From CAUZSN01 sp963582345 (GTDB lineage Bacteria > Planctomycetota > Planctomycetia > Planctomycetales > Planctomycetaceae), in assembly GCA_963582345.1 (NCBI GenBank), contig CAUZSN010000002.1:1-64000 (forward strand): a DNA stretch of 64,000 nt. The letters are read 5' to 3'. Made by a program: the position numbers and the translations under genes. Below are positions 34,554-44,478 of this stretch, one piece after another. The number at the start of each line of letters is the position of its first letter. Within the stretch, counting starts at the first letter, position 1. The notes under the pieces were generated by a model. It saw only the letters and a list, made by a program, of their open reading frames with translations. It was not told the origin of the DNA and searched no databases.

Positions 34554-35678
34554 CTACCAGCGAAAGAGAGCGGTGCCCCAAGTTAGTCCGGCACCGAAGC
34601 CACACATGAGGATTGTGTCGCCGCGGTTGATGCGTCCGGCTTGGAACGCTTCGTCCAGGATGATTGGGATCGAGCCGCCTGAAGTGTTGCCGTACTTATC
34701 CAGGTTATTGATCACCTTTTCAGCGGGAATGCCCAGTTGCTCGACTGCGTTATCAATGATGCGGATGTTTGCTTGGTGGATGACGTACAGTGCCACGTCG
34801 TGCACGCTCATGCCCGTCTTGTCAAGCATCAATTCGATTGTGTCAGTCAAAGCCCGCACGGCCCATTTGAAGACGTTGCGGCCGTCCATTTTCAGGAAGT
34901 GCAGGCCGGCCTCGAGGTCCTCGGGAGTTAGGGGACGCCGCGTTCCTCCGCTGGGGCACTCCAGTAACGGTCCGCCACTGCCGTCCGAACCCATTTGGTA
35001 GCAAATCAGACCTTGGTGCGACTCACCACGGGCCAACAACACCGCCCCGGCTCCGTCACCGAATAAAGGTGCGATGCGTTGATCGTTTGGATCGACAATC
35101 CGGCTGTTACAGTCGCCGCCGATCACAAGTGCCAGTTTGCTGTTTCCAGTTGCGACGAATTGCGACCCAGTCACCAACGCGTACATGAAACCGGAACACG
35201 CTGCGTTCAAATCGACCGCAGGAGCGTCAAGTCCTAGTTGATCTTGAACCAGGCAGGCCGTCGATGGGCACTTTTGATCCGGAGTGAATGTTCCCACTAA
35301 CACCAAGTCGATGTCCTGTGGATCGACGCGAGCTGCTCGGATTGCCTTCTTGGCCGCTTCGGTACACAAATCGCTCGTCGCCTGTTCTGGCAGTGCGTAT
35401 CGTCGAGCGCGTATCCCCGTTCGCTGTTCAATCCAATCGGGGTCAAAGCCGCGTGTTTTCCGCAAGTCCTGATTCGTAACGACAACTTCCGGAACGTATG
35501 AACCGCAGGCCACGATCTGTACGCCCAAAAGCGAATTGCTCCGCCCGCCGGACGGAGCAATTGCACTCTTGCGATTATCCAGTTGTTTTTTTGCGACTCC
35601 AGCTGACGATAGCGATTGTGGATCCGTTTCGGCAGACTCAATTCTACTGGGTTCAATGTGAAGGGACCTCTGATGCAT
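34554..35678 (-). CDS. 3-oxoacyl-ACP synthase III-like (FabH family)
   Basis: A 374-residue thiolase-fold enzyme. The active-site Cys lies in NAACSGFMYAL, His in YVIHQANIRI, and Asn in NTSGGSIPII, the complete FabH triad. The end has CGFGAGLTWGTALF. It condenses an acyl-CoA with malonyl-ACP to start fatty acid synthesis. An extra N-terminal segment of about 50 residues (ATG 35678) precedes VQIVACGSYVPE and is probably disordered; the true start could be further in. fabI lies 16 kb away in the window. Confidence 0.92.
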   Translation of the reverse strand: MHQRSLHIEPSRIESAETDPQSLSSAGVAKKQLDNRKSAIAPSGGRSNSLLGVQIVACGSYVPEVVVTNQDLRKTRGFDPDWIEQRTGIRARRYALPEQATSDLCTEAAKKAIRAARVDPQDIDLVLVGTFTPDQKCPSTACLVQDQLGLDAPAVDLNAACSGFMYALVTGSQFVATGNSKLALVIGGDCNSRIVDPNDQRIAPLFGDGAGAVLLARGESHQGLICYQMGSDGSGGPLLECPSGGTRRPLTPEDLEAGLHFLKMDGRNVFKWAVRALTDTIELMLDKTGMSVHDVALYVIHQANIRIIDNAVEQLGIPAEKVINNLDKYGNTSGGSIPIILDEAFQAGRINRGDTILMCGFGAGLTWGTALFRW

Positions 35679-35959
35679 CAAGCGACAATCCTGTATGCTG
35701 GGCAGTCGGGGTCGATGTGATTGTGAGCCATGAACGACGGGATTTTGTAACTACGACTATACTTCGTAGATCGCAAGCACTGCGGCTCATCCGGAGAGGT
35801 GTCAGAATACGCCTAAATCGCACGCAGTACACCTATCACTTGTAAATGGAAGCCGAAGTATAACTAGTTCGAACTTAAGAAACTAGCGATCTTTGTGACG
35901 ATTTTGATCTTCCTCCGAATAGTCGATTTACTTGCTCATTCTGGTTGGGAAAATAGCCG

Positions 35960-36724
35960 ATGTGTCTGTTATCAATAGTTTATCGCATCATTCCAGAATG
36001 CCCGCTATTATTCTGGGTCAATCGGGACGAGCTGCTGTCGCGTCCTTCGGCGCCGCCGCGAATCGTTCACTGTCAAAATGACCGCATGGCATGGCTGGGC
36101 GGAATTGATCTGAAAGCTGGCGGAACCTGGTTAGGCATCAACGAGCATGGCCTAGTTGTTGCAGTGACGAACCGGCCGAAAAGTGTTGTGTCGTCTGAAC
36201 CTAAATCACGCGGGCTGCTTTGCCGTGACTTGCTCGGGTTTGCGCGGCCTCAGGCCGCGCTGGACGAAGCGCAGGCGCAACTTCGAGAAACAGAATTCGA
36301 CGGTTGCAACGTTGCGGTCCTATCTCGGGAATTTTCCGCTTTGATCGAAGCGAGTGACGATGTGAAGGTGGTCGATCTGCCTGCTGGGATTCACGCAGTA
36401 ACCAATGGCAACCTAAATGACAACAATGATGTAAGAATTCGACGTGTCCGAACAGAACTGGAGAAAACCAATGGTGTCGACAGTCTGAATGACTGGATTG
36501 ATGCCGGCAGCAAAGTCTGTTGTTTGCATGGTAACGAAGATGACGCGGCCATCTGTCTCCACGGCGAGGATCCTCAAGGCCAAGCATGGGGGACTGTCTC
36601 GTCGACCATCATCGCGTTGACCCACAAGGCCAGTCAGTCCGTGTACCGATATGCCCCGAAGCCACCGTGCGAGGCTCCTTATGATGACTATTCACCGCTC
36701 ATCCGACGGTTGTTGAACCGGTAA
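35960..36724 (+). CDS. NRDE (TANGO2-like) family protein
   Basis: A 254-residue NRDE/TANGO2-type protein with the invariant start MCLLSIVYR (Cys2 is the candidate N-terminal nucleophile of an Ntn-hydrolase-like fold) and the defining WVNRDELLSRPSAPP motif. LGGIDLKAGGTWLGIN and AVTNRPKS are also typical. Eukaryotic TANGO2 relates to lipid or haem handling; the bacterial function is not settled. 10 bp separate it from the following sugar-binding-like gene, suggesting an operon. Confidence 0.87.
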   Translation: MCLLSIVYRIIPECPLLFWVNRDELLSRPSAPPRIVHCQNDRMAWLGGIDLKAGGTWLGINEHGLVVAVTNRPKSVVSSEPKSRGLLCRDLLGFARPQAALDEAQAQLRETEFDGCNVAVLSREFSALIEASDDVKVVDLPAGIHAVTNGNLNDNNDVRIRRVRTELEKTNGVDSLNDWIDAGSKVCCLHGNEDDAAICLHGEDPQGQAWGTVSSTIIALTHKASQSVYRYAPKPPCEAPYDDYSPLIRRLLNR

Positions 36725-36734
36725 ACTGAACGTC

Positions 36735-37193
36735 ATGCCTCATCACAGAATGCACTTGAAAGGCCCCTGGCAGTACGAATGGGTTACTTCGTTGAGCGTA
36801 TCGAATGTGGTCAAGTGTCTCGATGTTGGCGAAGGCAAGGTCATAATGCCGGCTAGTTGGCAGTCCATTTTCGGCAGTACCTCTGGTACAGTCCGGTTTT
36901 TCCGCCGCTTTGGCCAGCCCACGAATCTGGAATCGGAAGAGCGAGTTTTTATTGTGTTCGACGGTGTCGGCGGTTCAGCGCGCGTCGCGGTCAACGACCA
37001 CATATTGGGAACAATGTCGGATTCAGACCGTCCGATTGGTTTTGAAGTGACCAATCTGCTTCAGGCAAGCAACCAGTTAGTCGTGGAGCTGGACTTTGAT
37101 GTCGACCGAGCTGATGGCGCACCCGGTGGGCTATGGGCGCCTGTCGCGATCGAAATTCGTTCGGATATCACGCGTCGTCCGACTTCCGCGTAG
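36735..37193 (+). CDS. GH2 sugar-binding-domain-like protein
   Basis: A 152-residue protein matching only the N-terminal jelly-roll (galactose-binding-like) domain of GH2 enzymes: LKGPWQYEW, MPASWQSIFG, FFRRFGQP, VFDGVGGSARVAVNDHILGT, and FEVTNLL. No catalytic TIM barrel follows. Whether it is a stand-alone lectin-like protein or a reduced GH2 gene is unclear, but the frame is intact. Its 3' end overlaps the converging membrane gene by 26 bp. Confidence 0.75.
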   Translation: MPHHRMHLKGPWQYEWVTSLSVSNVVKCLDVGEGKVIMPASWQSIFGSTSGTVRFFRRFGQPTNLESEERVFIVFDGVGGSARVAVNDHILGTMSDSDRPIGFEVTNLLQASNQLVVELDFDVDRADGAPGGLWAPVAIEIRSDITRRPTSA

Positions 37194-38043
37194 CGCTTGT
37201 CGAGTTTGCAGCTGCGTGATAGCCAACATCTGCCATCTCAGCGGTCGAGCTATTCGATGTTCGTCGTACGTCGATCCGAGCACCATATGTGTGGATGACA
37301 GAAACTACGAGACGTGCCGGGCAGTGGTTCAACACCTCGCAGGTCAGTTCTGGAGTTTCCGTGAACGGAGGATTAAACGTCAAGTGCACCGCCCCCTGCT
37401 TCTGGCTTCTGGAGAAATGGATTTTGACAGACCCTTCGATGTGGTCACGCCCGTCGTCAGTCAACATGCGGGTCATCCATTGCGATAGCTGAAGTGACGA
37501 GTCTGCCATCCGTGAATTGATACTAACGAGTTCTTCAATCTTATCCATTTTATCAAACTGTTCCCGAAAAGGTTCTGTACTTTCCAGCTGTGATTTAGCA
37601 CATACAATGCACTTCTCTCCCACAAGAATCAGCACTACGCTTGCTAACAGAAACAGGATTGCCAGAAAGGTCACCGCGAGAATTGAGTTGCTGGGAAGCA
37701 ACGTGACACCAAGCGTCATCGGAGGGACGAGCGTCACGATTCCAGTGACGATACGGGTCGTTTTGGCTCGTTCTTGAGATTGAATTTGAAATAGAGTGCT
37801 AGCCGTCAAGCTTAGTACAGTGGCCAGCAACGTAATCAAACAAGCAACATTCGTCGGAAGTTGGTCTTGGAATGCGCCTGCCACTTTGCGCGAAAGTACG
37901 ACGACCGTGATGACAATCAAACTGGTCCAGATAGCTGTCGCCGAGGCTAGGCGCCAATCCTGCCTGCCCGAAGAATTGGTCACATCTCGAATCATGGGAC
38001 TCATTCCATTGAGTCTGTTATTTTCGCCTAGCGGCGTTACCAT
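37168..38043 (-). CDS. four-helix membrane protein with cytoplasmic C-terminal domain
   Basis: A 291-residue protein with hydrophobic helices at about 38-55, 68-88, 98-118 and 122-143, then CIVCAKSQ and a soluble C-terminal part. That part has a coiled-coil-like region (EPFREQFDKMDKIEELVSIN) and a beta-rich domain with HLTFNPPFTETPELTCEVLN. No known family recognised. It overlaps the GH2-like gene tail to tail. Confidence 0.65.
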   Translation of the reverse strand: MVTPLGENNRLNGMSPMIRDVTNSSGRQDWRLASATAIWTSLIVITVVVLSRKVAGAFQDQLPTNVACLITLLATVLSLTASTLFQIQSQERAKTTRIVTGIVTLVPPMTLGVTLLPSNSILAVTFLAILFLLASVVLILVGEKCIVCAKSQLESTEPFREQFDKMDKIEELVSINSRMADSSLQLSQWMTRMLTDDGRDHIEGSVKIHFSRSQKQGAVHLTFNPPFTETPELTCEVLNHCPARLVVSVIHTYGARIDVRRTSNSSTAEMADVGYHAAANSTSATRKSDDA

Positions 38044-38185
38044 CGCCTAAGGCAATGGTGGAGAAACAACGTACCAGAAAATTGAAGTGTAAAGTGCAAC
38101 TTTAAAACTTGCGATTCATGTTTCAACGGGATGCCAAACGAAATATTATTCTCGTGCGACTGCATAAGTTTCATGCAACACGTGT

Positions 38186-39328
38186 TCATAATCCGGCAGC
38201 TTTTCGAAGACCGGGCGCTTTGTCTATGGCCTCCCAGGTGAAGTCGGCATCGGTGCGACCGAAGTGACCACCGCAGGCCGTCTTTTGGAAGATAGGGCGT
38301 CGAAGCTGTAGGCTCTCGATGATTCCTGCCGGGGTCAAAGGAAACGCTTCACGCACTAATTCGGCGATCCGGTCTTCGGAAATCTCGTTCGTCCCTTTCG
38401 TTTCGACATGAACACTGACCGGGTCGGCCACCCCAATGGCGTACGCGAGTTGAACTTCGCATTCAGCCGCCAGTCCGCTGGCGACCACATTCTTCGCAAT
38501 GTACCGAGCCATGTACGCGGCGGACCTATCGACCTTGGTGGGATCTTTTCCACTGAAGGCACCCCCGCCATGGCGACTCCAACCGCCGTACGTATCTACA
38601 ATGATCTTGCGCCCCGTCAAGCCCGAGTCGCCATGAGGCCCTCCAACGACAAACCGGCCCGTTGGATTGACGTGGTATTTTGTCGCATCCGATAGGAGCT
38701 GATCGGGAATCGTCTTTTGGATAATTTCAGGGATCACATAGTCAGCAATGTCTTGCTGGCTAACTTTGTCAGAGTGTTGCGTCGAGACAACGACGGTGGA
38801 AACCTCGAGGGGAGTCACGCCATCGTACTTTACGGTGACCTGACTCTTGCTGTCCGGCCGCAGCCAGTCGACCTCGCCATTTTGTCGGACTTCCGCCAAT
38901 CGGTTGATGATCCGGTGCGCTAGAGCGATGGGCACTGGCATAAACTCTTTCGTTTGGTTACAGGCAAAACCGAACATCAAGCCCTGGTCACCCGCACCGT
39001 CTCGATCGACACCCTGAGCGATGTCGCCGCTTTGACTGTGTAAAGCAACAAGAACCTGGCACGTATCGGCATTGAAGCCAACATCGTCGTTCGTGTATCC
39101 AATCTGTCGTACAACGTTGCGGACGACGTCAACGTAGTCCACCTTGGCCTGAGACGTAATCTCTCCGGCCAGAACGACTAGGTCGGTCGTGCACAGCGTT
39201 TCGCAGGCCACTCGCGATTTGGGGTCTTTGGCGAGCGTGGCATCCAGGATTCCATCGGAAATCTGGTCACAGACTTTGTCCGGATGTCCCATGCTCACCG
39301 ACTCGCTAGTAAAGAAATAATTGGCCAT
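38186..39328 (-). CDS. metK: S-adenosylmethionine synthetase
   Basis: A 380-residue enzyme that makes S-adenosylmethionine from methionine and ATP. Conserved segments in order: FTSESVSMGHPDKVCDQISD, GAGDQGLMFGFA, GGPHGDSGLTGRKIIVDTYG, GGGAFSGKDPTKVDRSAAY. Length and start (MANYFFTSES) are standard. No SAM riboswitch could be recognised in the 150 bp upstream. The product is the methyl donor for the CobA-type domain at 61.5 kb. Confidence 0.97.
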   Translation of the reverse strand: MANYFFTSESVSMGHPDKVCDQISDGILDATLAKDPKSRVACETLCTTDLVVLAGEITSQAKVDYVDVVRNVVRQIGYTNDDVGFNADTCQVLVALHSQSGDIAQGVDRDGAGDQGLMFGFACNQTKEFMPVPIALAHRIINRLAEVRQNGEVDWLRPDSKSQVTVKYDGVTPLEVSTVVVSTQHSDKVSQQDIADYVIPEIIQKTIPDQLLSDATKYHVNPTGRFVVGGPHGDSGLTGRKIIVDTYGGWSRHGGGAFSGKDPTKVDRSAAYMARYIAKNVVASGLAAECEVQLAYAIGVADPVSVHVETKGTNEISEDRIAELVREAFPLTPAGIIESLQLRRPIFQKTACGGHFGRTDADFTWEAIDKAPGLRKAAGL

Positions 39329-39480
39329 TGCGGGTATCCTAGAGAATGAAAGTCATCGGGGACATTGAAAACAATGATGCTACTCGAAATGTTCCAACAG
39401 AAACAGTCGTGGAATTCTAAGGTCGAGCCAAAAAACTCACAACCCTGGAACCGAAGCGGCAAGAGATGTAGGGAGCGGCT

Positions 39481-40875
39481 TCATGCAACCTGTTTTTTAG
39501 TTTCTTTCAAGTCCTGTTCAGCATGCAGCATTGACATGATCATCGCGACGGTCTTTGCAGTCGCTCCCTGTTGTGACAGAACGATTCGTTGTGCTGTGCG
39601 TCCCTGTTCCCGGGCCGTCAAAGGATGATCCAGGTAATACTGCACTTTGCAAGTCAGGTCGGCCGCATTGCTTACCACTTGGGCCGCGTTCTGTTCTAAA
39701 AGCGATTCGACGACGTCACGGAAATTTTTGGTGTTGGGGCCGAATAGCACGGTCGCTCCGTATGCAGCAGGCTCGATCATATTCTGACCGCCGCGGTTGG
39801 TCAGACTACCGCCGACAAAGGCGATGTCCGCCAATCCCCAACAGACGGACAGTTCCCCCAACGTGTCGAGCAGTAAAACGGGTGGAGGTTCTTGGCTACG
39901 ATCTCTAAGAGTCTCGTCAATTGAATTCGGGCCGGATGACGAATCCTTGTTACTAAAGTCGATGTTGGGTCCGTGATCGACTCGGATCATTTGGCTGCGG
40001 CGAACCAACGGCAATCCTCGGCCTGTGACGAGCCGAGCGACTTCTTCGAAGCGTTCTTGGTGTCGTGGTACCAGAATCAACCTCAGATCCGGGTGAGCGT
40101 CCACTAAGGTCAGCCACGTCTGAAGCGCGTATTGTTCTTCTGGCGCCTGTGTGCTACCGGCGATGAAGATTTTCTCATCATCTTGCAATCCGAAGGCATG
40201 TCGCAGTTCCTGCGTTTTTTCGTTCTGACGAAATTTTTCGACGCGATCAAATTTGATCGATCCTGTGACTTGGATGCAGTCCGCCGATGCCCCGAGATCA
40301 ACGAATCGGTCCGCATATGTCTGAGTCTGGACGGCCAAACGTGCAAAACGCTCTAACAACCGCTTGATCAACGGTCGTAGAAGTCGGTAGCCACAATAAC
40401 TGTGCTGGCTGATACGCCCGTTAATGAGCATCAAGGGGATGCCTGCTTGAGCCACAGCCAGGATGAAGTTTGGCCACAGTTCCAATTCAACTAGCACGAC
40501 AGCCGACGGTCGAGTCCGTGTGAGCGCGCGTCGGACCGACCAAGAAAAATCAAGTGGAAAATAGCAGACTCTATGACCTGAGAATTGTTTTTCGGCTACT
40601 GCATGGCCCGTACTGGTGGTCGTTGAAATCACGAATTCCCAGCCGGGTAACTGCGTCTGCAACTCGCTTAGTACGGATCGCAGTTGCAGCACCTCGCCGA
40701 CACTGACCGCGTGCAACCAAAGGCAAGGCCGGCTTGAATCGCGCGAGGGCAATTGCCCCAATAGTTTTTGCGCCAATCCGTCACGATACTTGCCATAAAC
40801 CAGTCTTCGGTATAGCAACATCGGGGAGACGGCAAGCAGCAGAAACAAATATGCTGCGTTAAGAATCCAGGGCAT
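39481..40875 (-). CDS. waaA: 3-deoxy-D-manno-octulosonic acid (KDO) transferase
   Basis: A 464-residue GT-B enzyme that attaches KDO to lipid A precursor at the inner membrane. N-terminal anchor LNAAYLFLLLAVSPMLLYRR, then LWLHAVSVGEV, the catalytic-Glu region VVLVELELWPNF, INGRIS, and the C-terminal lobe with IAGSTQAPEEQ, FVGGSLTNRGGQNMIEPAAYG and FGPNTKNF. Together with lipid genes in the window this supports an LPS-type outer membrane. Confidence 0.94.
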   Translation of the reverse strand: MPWILNAAYLFLLLAVSPMLLYRRLVYGKYRDGLAQKLLGQLPSRDSSRPCLWLHAVSVGEVLQLRSVLSELQTQLPGWEFVISTTTSTGHAVAEKQFSGHRVCYFPLDFSWSVRRALTRTRPSAVVLVELELWPNFILAVAQAGIPLMLINGRISQHSYCGYRLLRPLIKRLLERFARLAVQTQTYADRFVDLGASADCIQVTGSIKFDRVEKFRQNEKTQELRHAFGLQDDEKIFIAGSTQAPEEQYALQTWLTLVDAHPDLRLILVPRHQERFEEVARLVTGRGLPLVRRSQMIRVDHGPNIDFSNKDSSSGPNSIDETLRDRSQEPPPVLLLDTLGELSVCWGLADIAFVGGSLTNRGGQNMIEPAAYGATVLFGPNTKNFRDVVESLLEQNAAQVVSNAADLTCKVQYYLDHPLTAREQGRTAQRIVLSQQGATAKTVAMIMSMLHAEQDLKETKKQVA

Positions 40876-40926
40876 CCATTCGCCTTTTTGTCATCGCTGT
40901 CGCACTTCTAGATTTGACGCGGCGAC

Positions 40927-43900
40927 TCATGCACTTGCACCACAACACTTCTTGTATTTCTTTCCACTCCCGCATGGGCAGGGATCATTTCGACGGACTT
41001 TTGGGCTGCGATTGCGAATTGGCTCGATCACTTGCGGAGTTTGGCCGGGTTCCAGACCACCTGTTTCTTCAGAGTACATTGCCGCAGCCATTCCGGCATC
41101 TTCATGGACTGTCCCCGTGATCTTCCACAGAGAGCCGACGAATTCTGGACTTTGCTTTTCCAGTCGAAAGATGGCCGACGTGACTTGCTGTCCCACACGC
41201 AACCACATTTCGTCGAAGGCTTTCATGCCTTCCCGTTTGTATTCAACCTTGGGATCTTTCTGAGCGTAACCAACGAGCCCGATTCCGGCACGCAGGTGAT
41301 CCATGTAGTAGAGGTGGTCCTTCCAGGCCGTGTCTAGGATCTCAAGGATCAAGGACCTTTCCGCCTGACACAGTTCTGGGCGATACTGCTCGTCATACTG
41401 CTGCAGCACCTTTTGCCGCGCATCTTCGCGCGTCAGCGATTCTAAATCGTTGGTTTGCAGGAGGGCCTCAAATTCTTGGTTCACCCATTTGGTCAACTGA
41501 GCCAAGACATTGGCCTTTTCATCGTGATCCGACTCAAAATCTTCGCCGTTCTCACTGCCGTACGCTCGATCCAAAAACGCGTCGACTGTTGAGGTGAAAT
41601 CACCACTGGTATCGAAGTAGCGCTGACTGTGCTGATTCAGCAGCTCCTCGATTTCGCGCACAGTTTTGTTCTTAATGTCGTCAACACTGCAATTCGTGTT
41701 GAAGCGGCTATTGGCCCAGCGAATCAAGCCGTCGCGGTCGTGCCGCGCTCCATGTCCACGACGGTCGGTCAGGAAATTGGTCATTCCGACCGCAACTGGA
41801 AATGTGATTTCCTTTGCTCGATATGCCGTGTTGATCTTTTGACGAATCAGATCGTTTGACTCTTCGATGTTGCGCTCAGAGAATTCTTCGGCCGAGGCGT
41901 CCAAACCAAATTGCTGATGAATCCAAGCACATAACGACTCCCGACCCCAGCCGTCATCGAGAAACATGTCCAACAGTGAAAAGTCGTACCGAGCAACTGA
42001 TTCACAAGAACGGTTAAACAGGTATTCGAACAATCCGTCGCGGCCGGTTTTCTTTAGCTCACTGGAGCTCGTGTTCAGCCCCCAATGCGTGTTGGCCCAC
42101 TTCGACAGCGCTTGCCAATTCCATTCACTCTTGTCTTCAGCCTCTTCCGGTAGGTTCTCTACGATCTGTTCTTCGATCAAGTCTTCGGCCTGCCGTTCGG
42201 CTTCGTCCTTCAGGAATTGGACCAGTTGGTCTTTTTCCATGTTGCGAACATTGCTGACATCCGTTTCGATGTGGAGTGTTTGAGCACACCACTCGACGAT
42301 GGTTTCCCAGCGATGGTCGGGGCTTAGGAAATGCCGCGTCCAGCGGTCAGTTTGTCCATCGGTCATGTCAAGGATCAGATCTTGACAATTGATGTCATCC
42401 AGGATTCGTTGCCGATACGAATAGACGCGTTGTCGCTGCTCATCCATGACTTCGTCATATTCGAGCAAATGTTTGCGGGTTTCGTAGTGCCGTTCTTCGA
42501 CACGTTTTTGGGCCTTTTGGATTTGGCGGCTAACCATGGGGCTCTCGATGGCTTCGCCTTCCTGCATACCCAGCTTTGTCAGGATGGTTTTGACCCATTC
42601 GCCGGCAAAGATACGCATCAGGTCGTCTTCCAAGGACAGGAAGAATCGGCTCGATCCGGGATCTCCCTGGCGTCCGCTGCGGCCTCGCAACTGCAGGTCG
42701 ATGCGCCGTGCGTCGTGACGCTCGGTGCCAATGACATGAAGCCCTCCCAACTCGGCCACTTCACGGCCTTCGGTTACCATGCCTTCACGTTCGGCGACGG
42801 TTTGCGTCTTTTCGTCCCATTCGGATTTTGGAACATCCAGACGAGATTCGTATGTCTGGCTCAACTCATCCCAAGCCATGTGTTCTGGATTGCCGCCCAG
42901 AATTATGTCCGTTCCGCGGCCGGCCATGTTCGTCGAGATAGTGACGGCATCTTGACGTCCGGTCTGTGCGATGATTTCCGCTTCGCGCTCGTGGTGTTTG
43001 GCATTCAGCACATTGTGCTGAATGCCATATTTGTCCAGTTTCCCGGATAGCAGTTCGGATTTTTCGATCGAGACCGTACCGACGAGTATCGGGCGCCCGG
43101 TCTTGTGCACGTTGCGAATTTCTTCGGAGACAGCATCCCATTTTTCTTGCTCGGTGCGAAAAATGATGTCCGGATGGTTCACGCGATACAACGGCCGGTT
43201 AGTGGGGACGGAAATTACGTCCAGTTTGTAGATTTTCCAGAACTCTTCGGCCTCGGTCATGGCTGTTCCAGTCATACCGGCCAGCTTCTTGAACAGCTTG
43301 AAATAATTCTGCAGCGTGATTGTGGCCAGCGTTTGAGATTCTTCCTTGATCGTAACGCCCTCTTTGGCTTCTACGGCTTGGTGCAACCCATCGCTCCATT
43401 GTCGGCCGGGCATCTTGCGGCCGGTGAATTCGTCGACGATCACTACCTCGCCATTGCTCTCAACAACATAGTGCACGTCGCATTTGTAAAGGTAGTGGGC
43501 CTTCAGGGAGTTGTCGATCAGGTGCGGCCATTCCATATTGCCGGTAGTGTAAAAGCTTTCTACACCGGCAATTTCCTCGGCTGCTCGGATCCCATCGTCG
43601 GTCATGTGGCAGGTGTGTTCTTTCTCCTTGACCTCGAAGTGCACTTCCCTTTTTAACTGTAGTGCAACCCGGTTTGCTTTCGAGTACTTGCTGACGTCGT
43701 CCTGGGCCGGGCCAGAAATGATTAGCGGCGTCCTGGCCTCGTCGATCAGGATGTTGTCGATCTCGTCCACGATCGCGAATTTCAGCGAGCCCTGGACTTG
43801 CAGTTTTTTGGTCGGCTTCATGTTATCGCGCAGGTAGTCGAAGCCGAATTCGTTATTGGTCCCGTAAACGATGTCGCAGGCGTATGCTTTTTGCCGCTCG

Positions 43901-44478
43901 TATGGGTCCATCTGTGACTGGATCGCTCCAACCGTCAGTCCCAGTCCCATGTACACCGGACCCATCCACTCCATATCGCGGCGGGCCAGATAGTCGTTGA
44001 CGGTCACGACGTGAACTTTTCCGGCCAATGCGTTCAAGAAGGCGGGCAACGTGGCAACCAGCGTCTTTCCTTCGCCGGTAACCATTTCAGCAATAATGCC
44101 GCAATGCAGAAAGTACCCGCCGATCATCTGTACGTCGTAGTGCCGCATTTTCAGGTAGCGGCGACTTGATTCGCGCACGGCGGCAAAGGCTTCAGGCAGT
44201 AGATCGTCCAGTGTCTGGCCGTCGGATAGGTGTCTCCGAAACTTTTCCGTCGACTGCTTCAGTTCTTCGTCCGACAACGTCTCCATTTGGGGCTCGAGTC
44301 CGTTGATGCGATCCAGCATCGAATTGGGAACAATCGTAGCATTCCCTTGCTTGTCACGCATAAACCCGAGTTTGCGAATGTGACGTTCATTGGACGAGCC
44401 GAACATTGTTGTGATGAAACGTTCGATCCAAGCCGTCAGCGCATTCAGCCAATCGCCGAGTTTCTCAAGGAATTCCAT
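40927..44478 (-). CDS. secA: preprotein translocase ATPase SecA, enlarged
   Basis: A 1183-residue SecA, about 280 longer than E. coli SecA (901). The motor is normal: GEGKTL at 135-140, DEID at 238-241, TNMAGRGTD near 516, and the HVIGTERHDARRIDLQLRGRSGRQGDPGSS block. The C-terminal zinc-binding motif RRNDPCPCGSGKKYKKCC is intact, for SecB or membrane contact. The excess lies between about 700 and 1030, in the helical scaffold/wing region, and holds five copies of a 34-residue W-containing unit (727, 791, 849, 918, 995). It drives post-translational export through SecYEG, with SecDF and YajC encoded nearby. Confidence 0.96.
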   Translation of the reverse strand: MEFLEKLGDWLNALTAWIERFITTMFGSSNERHIRKLGFMRDKQGNATIVPNSMLDRINGLEPQMETLSDEELKQSTEKFRRHLSDGQTLDDLLPEAFAAVRESSRRYLKMRHYDVQMIGGYFLHCGIIAEMVTGEGKTLVATLPAFLNALAGKVHVVTVNDYLARRDMEWMGPVYMGLGLTVGAIQSQMDPYERQKAYACDIVYGTNNEFGFDYLRDNMKPTKKLQVQGSLKFAIVDEIDNILIDEARTPLIISGPAQDDVSKYSKANRVALQLKREVHFEVKEKEHTCHMTDDGIRAAEEIAGVESFYTTGNMEWPHLIDNSLKAHYLYKCDVHYVVESNGEVVIVDEFTGRKMPGRQWSDGLHQAVEAKEGVTIKEESQTLATITLQNYFKLFKKLAGMTGTAMTEAEEFWKIYKLDVISVPTNRPLYRVNHPDIIFRTEQEKWDAVSEEIRNVHKTGRPILVGTVSIEKSELLSGKLDKYGIQHNVLNAKHHEREAEIIAQTGRQDAVTISTNMAGRGTDIILGGNPEHMAWDELSQTYESRLDVPKSEWDEKTQTVAEREGMVTEGREVAELGGLHVIGTERHDARRIDLQLRGRSGRQGDPGSSRFFLSLEDDLMRIFAGEWVKTILTKLGMQEGEAIESPMVSRQIQKAQKRVEERHYETRKHLLEYDEVMDEQRQRVYSYRQRILDDINCQDLILDMTDGQTDRWTRHFLSPDHRWETIVEWCAQTLHIETDVSNVRNMEKDQLVQFLKDEAERQAEDLIEEQIVENLPEEAEDKSEWNWQALSKWANTHWGLNTSSSELKKTGRDGLFEYLFNRSCESVARYDFSLLDMFLDDGWGRESLCAWIHQQFGLDASAEEFSERNIEESNDLIRQKINTAYRAKEITFPVAVGMTNFLTDRRGHGARHDRDGLIRWANSRFNTNCSVDDIKNKTVREIEELLNQHSQRYFDTSGDFTSTVDAFLDRAYGSENGEDFESDHDEKANVLAQLTKWVNQEFEALLQTNDLESLTREDARQKVLQQYDEQYRPELCQAERSLILEILDTAWKDHLYYMDHLRAGIGLVGYAQKDPKVEYKREGMKAFDEMWLRVGQQVTSAIFRLEKQSPEFVGSLWKITGTVHEDAGMAAAMYSEETGGLEPGQTPQVIEPIRNRSPKVRRNDPCPCGSGKKYKKCCGASA

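Noticed and set aside
39329..39480. SAM riboswitch ahead of metK
   Set aside because: Looked for the stem pattern and a SAM-I-like core; nothing matched.
42331..43050. 239-codon plus-strand open frame opposite secA
   Set aside because: Shadow frame of SecA codons; no motif and no translation signal.
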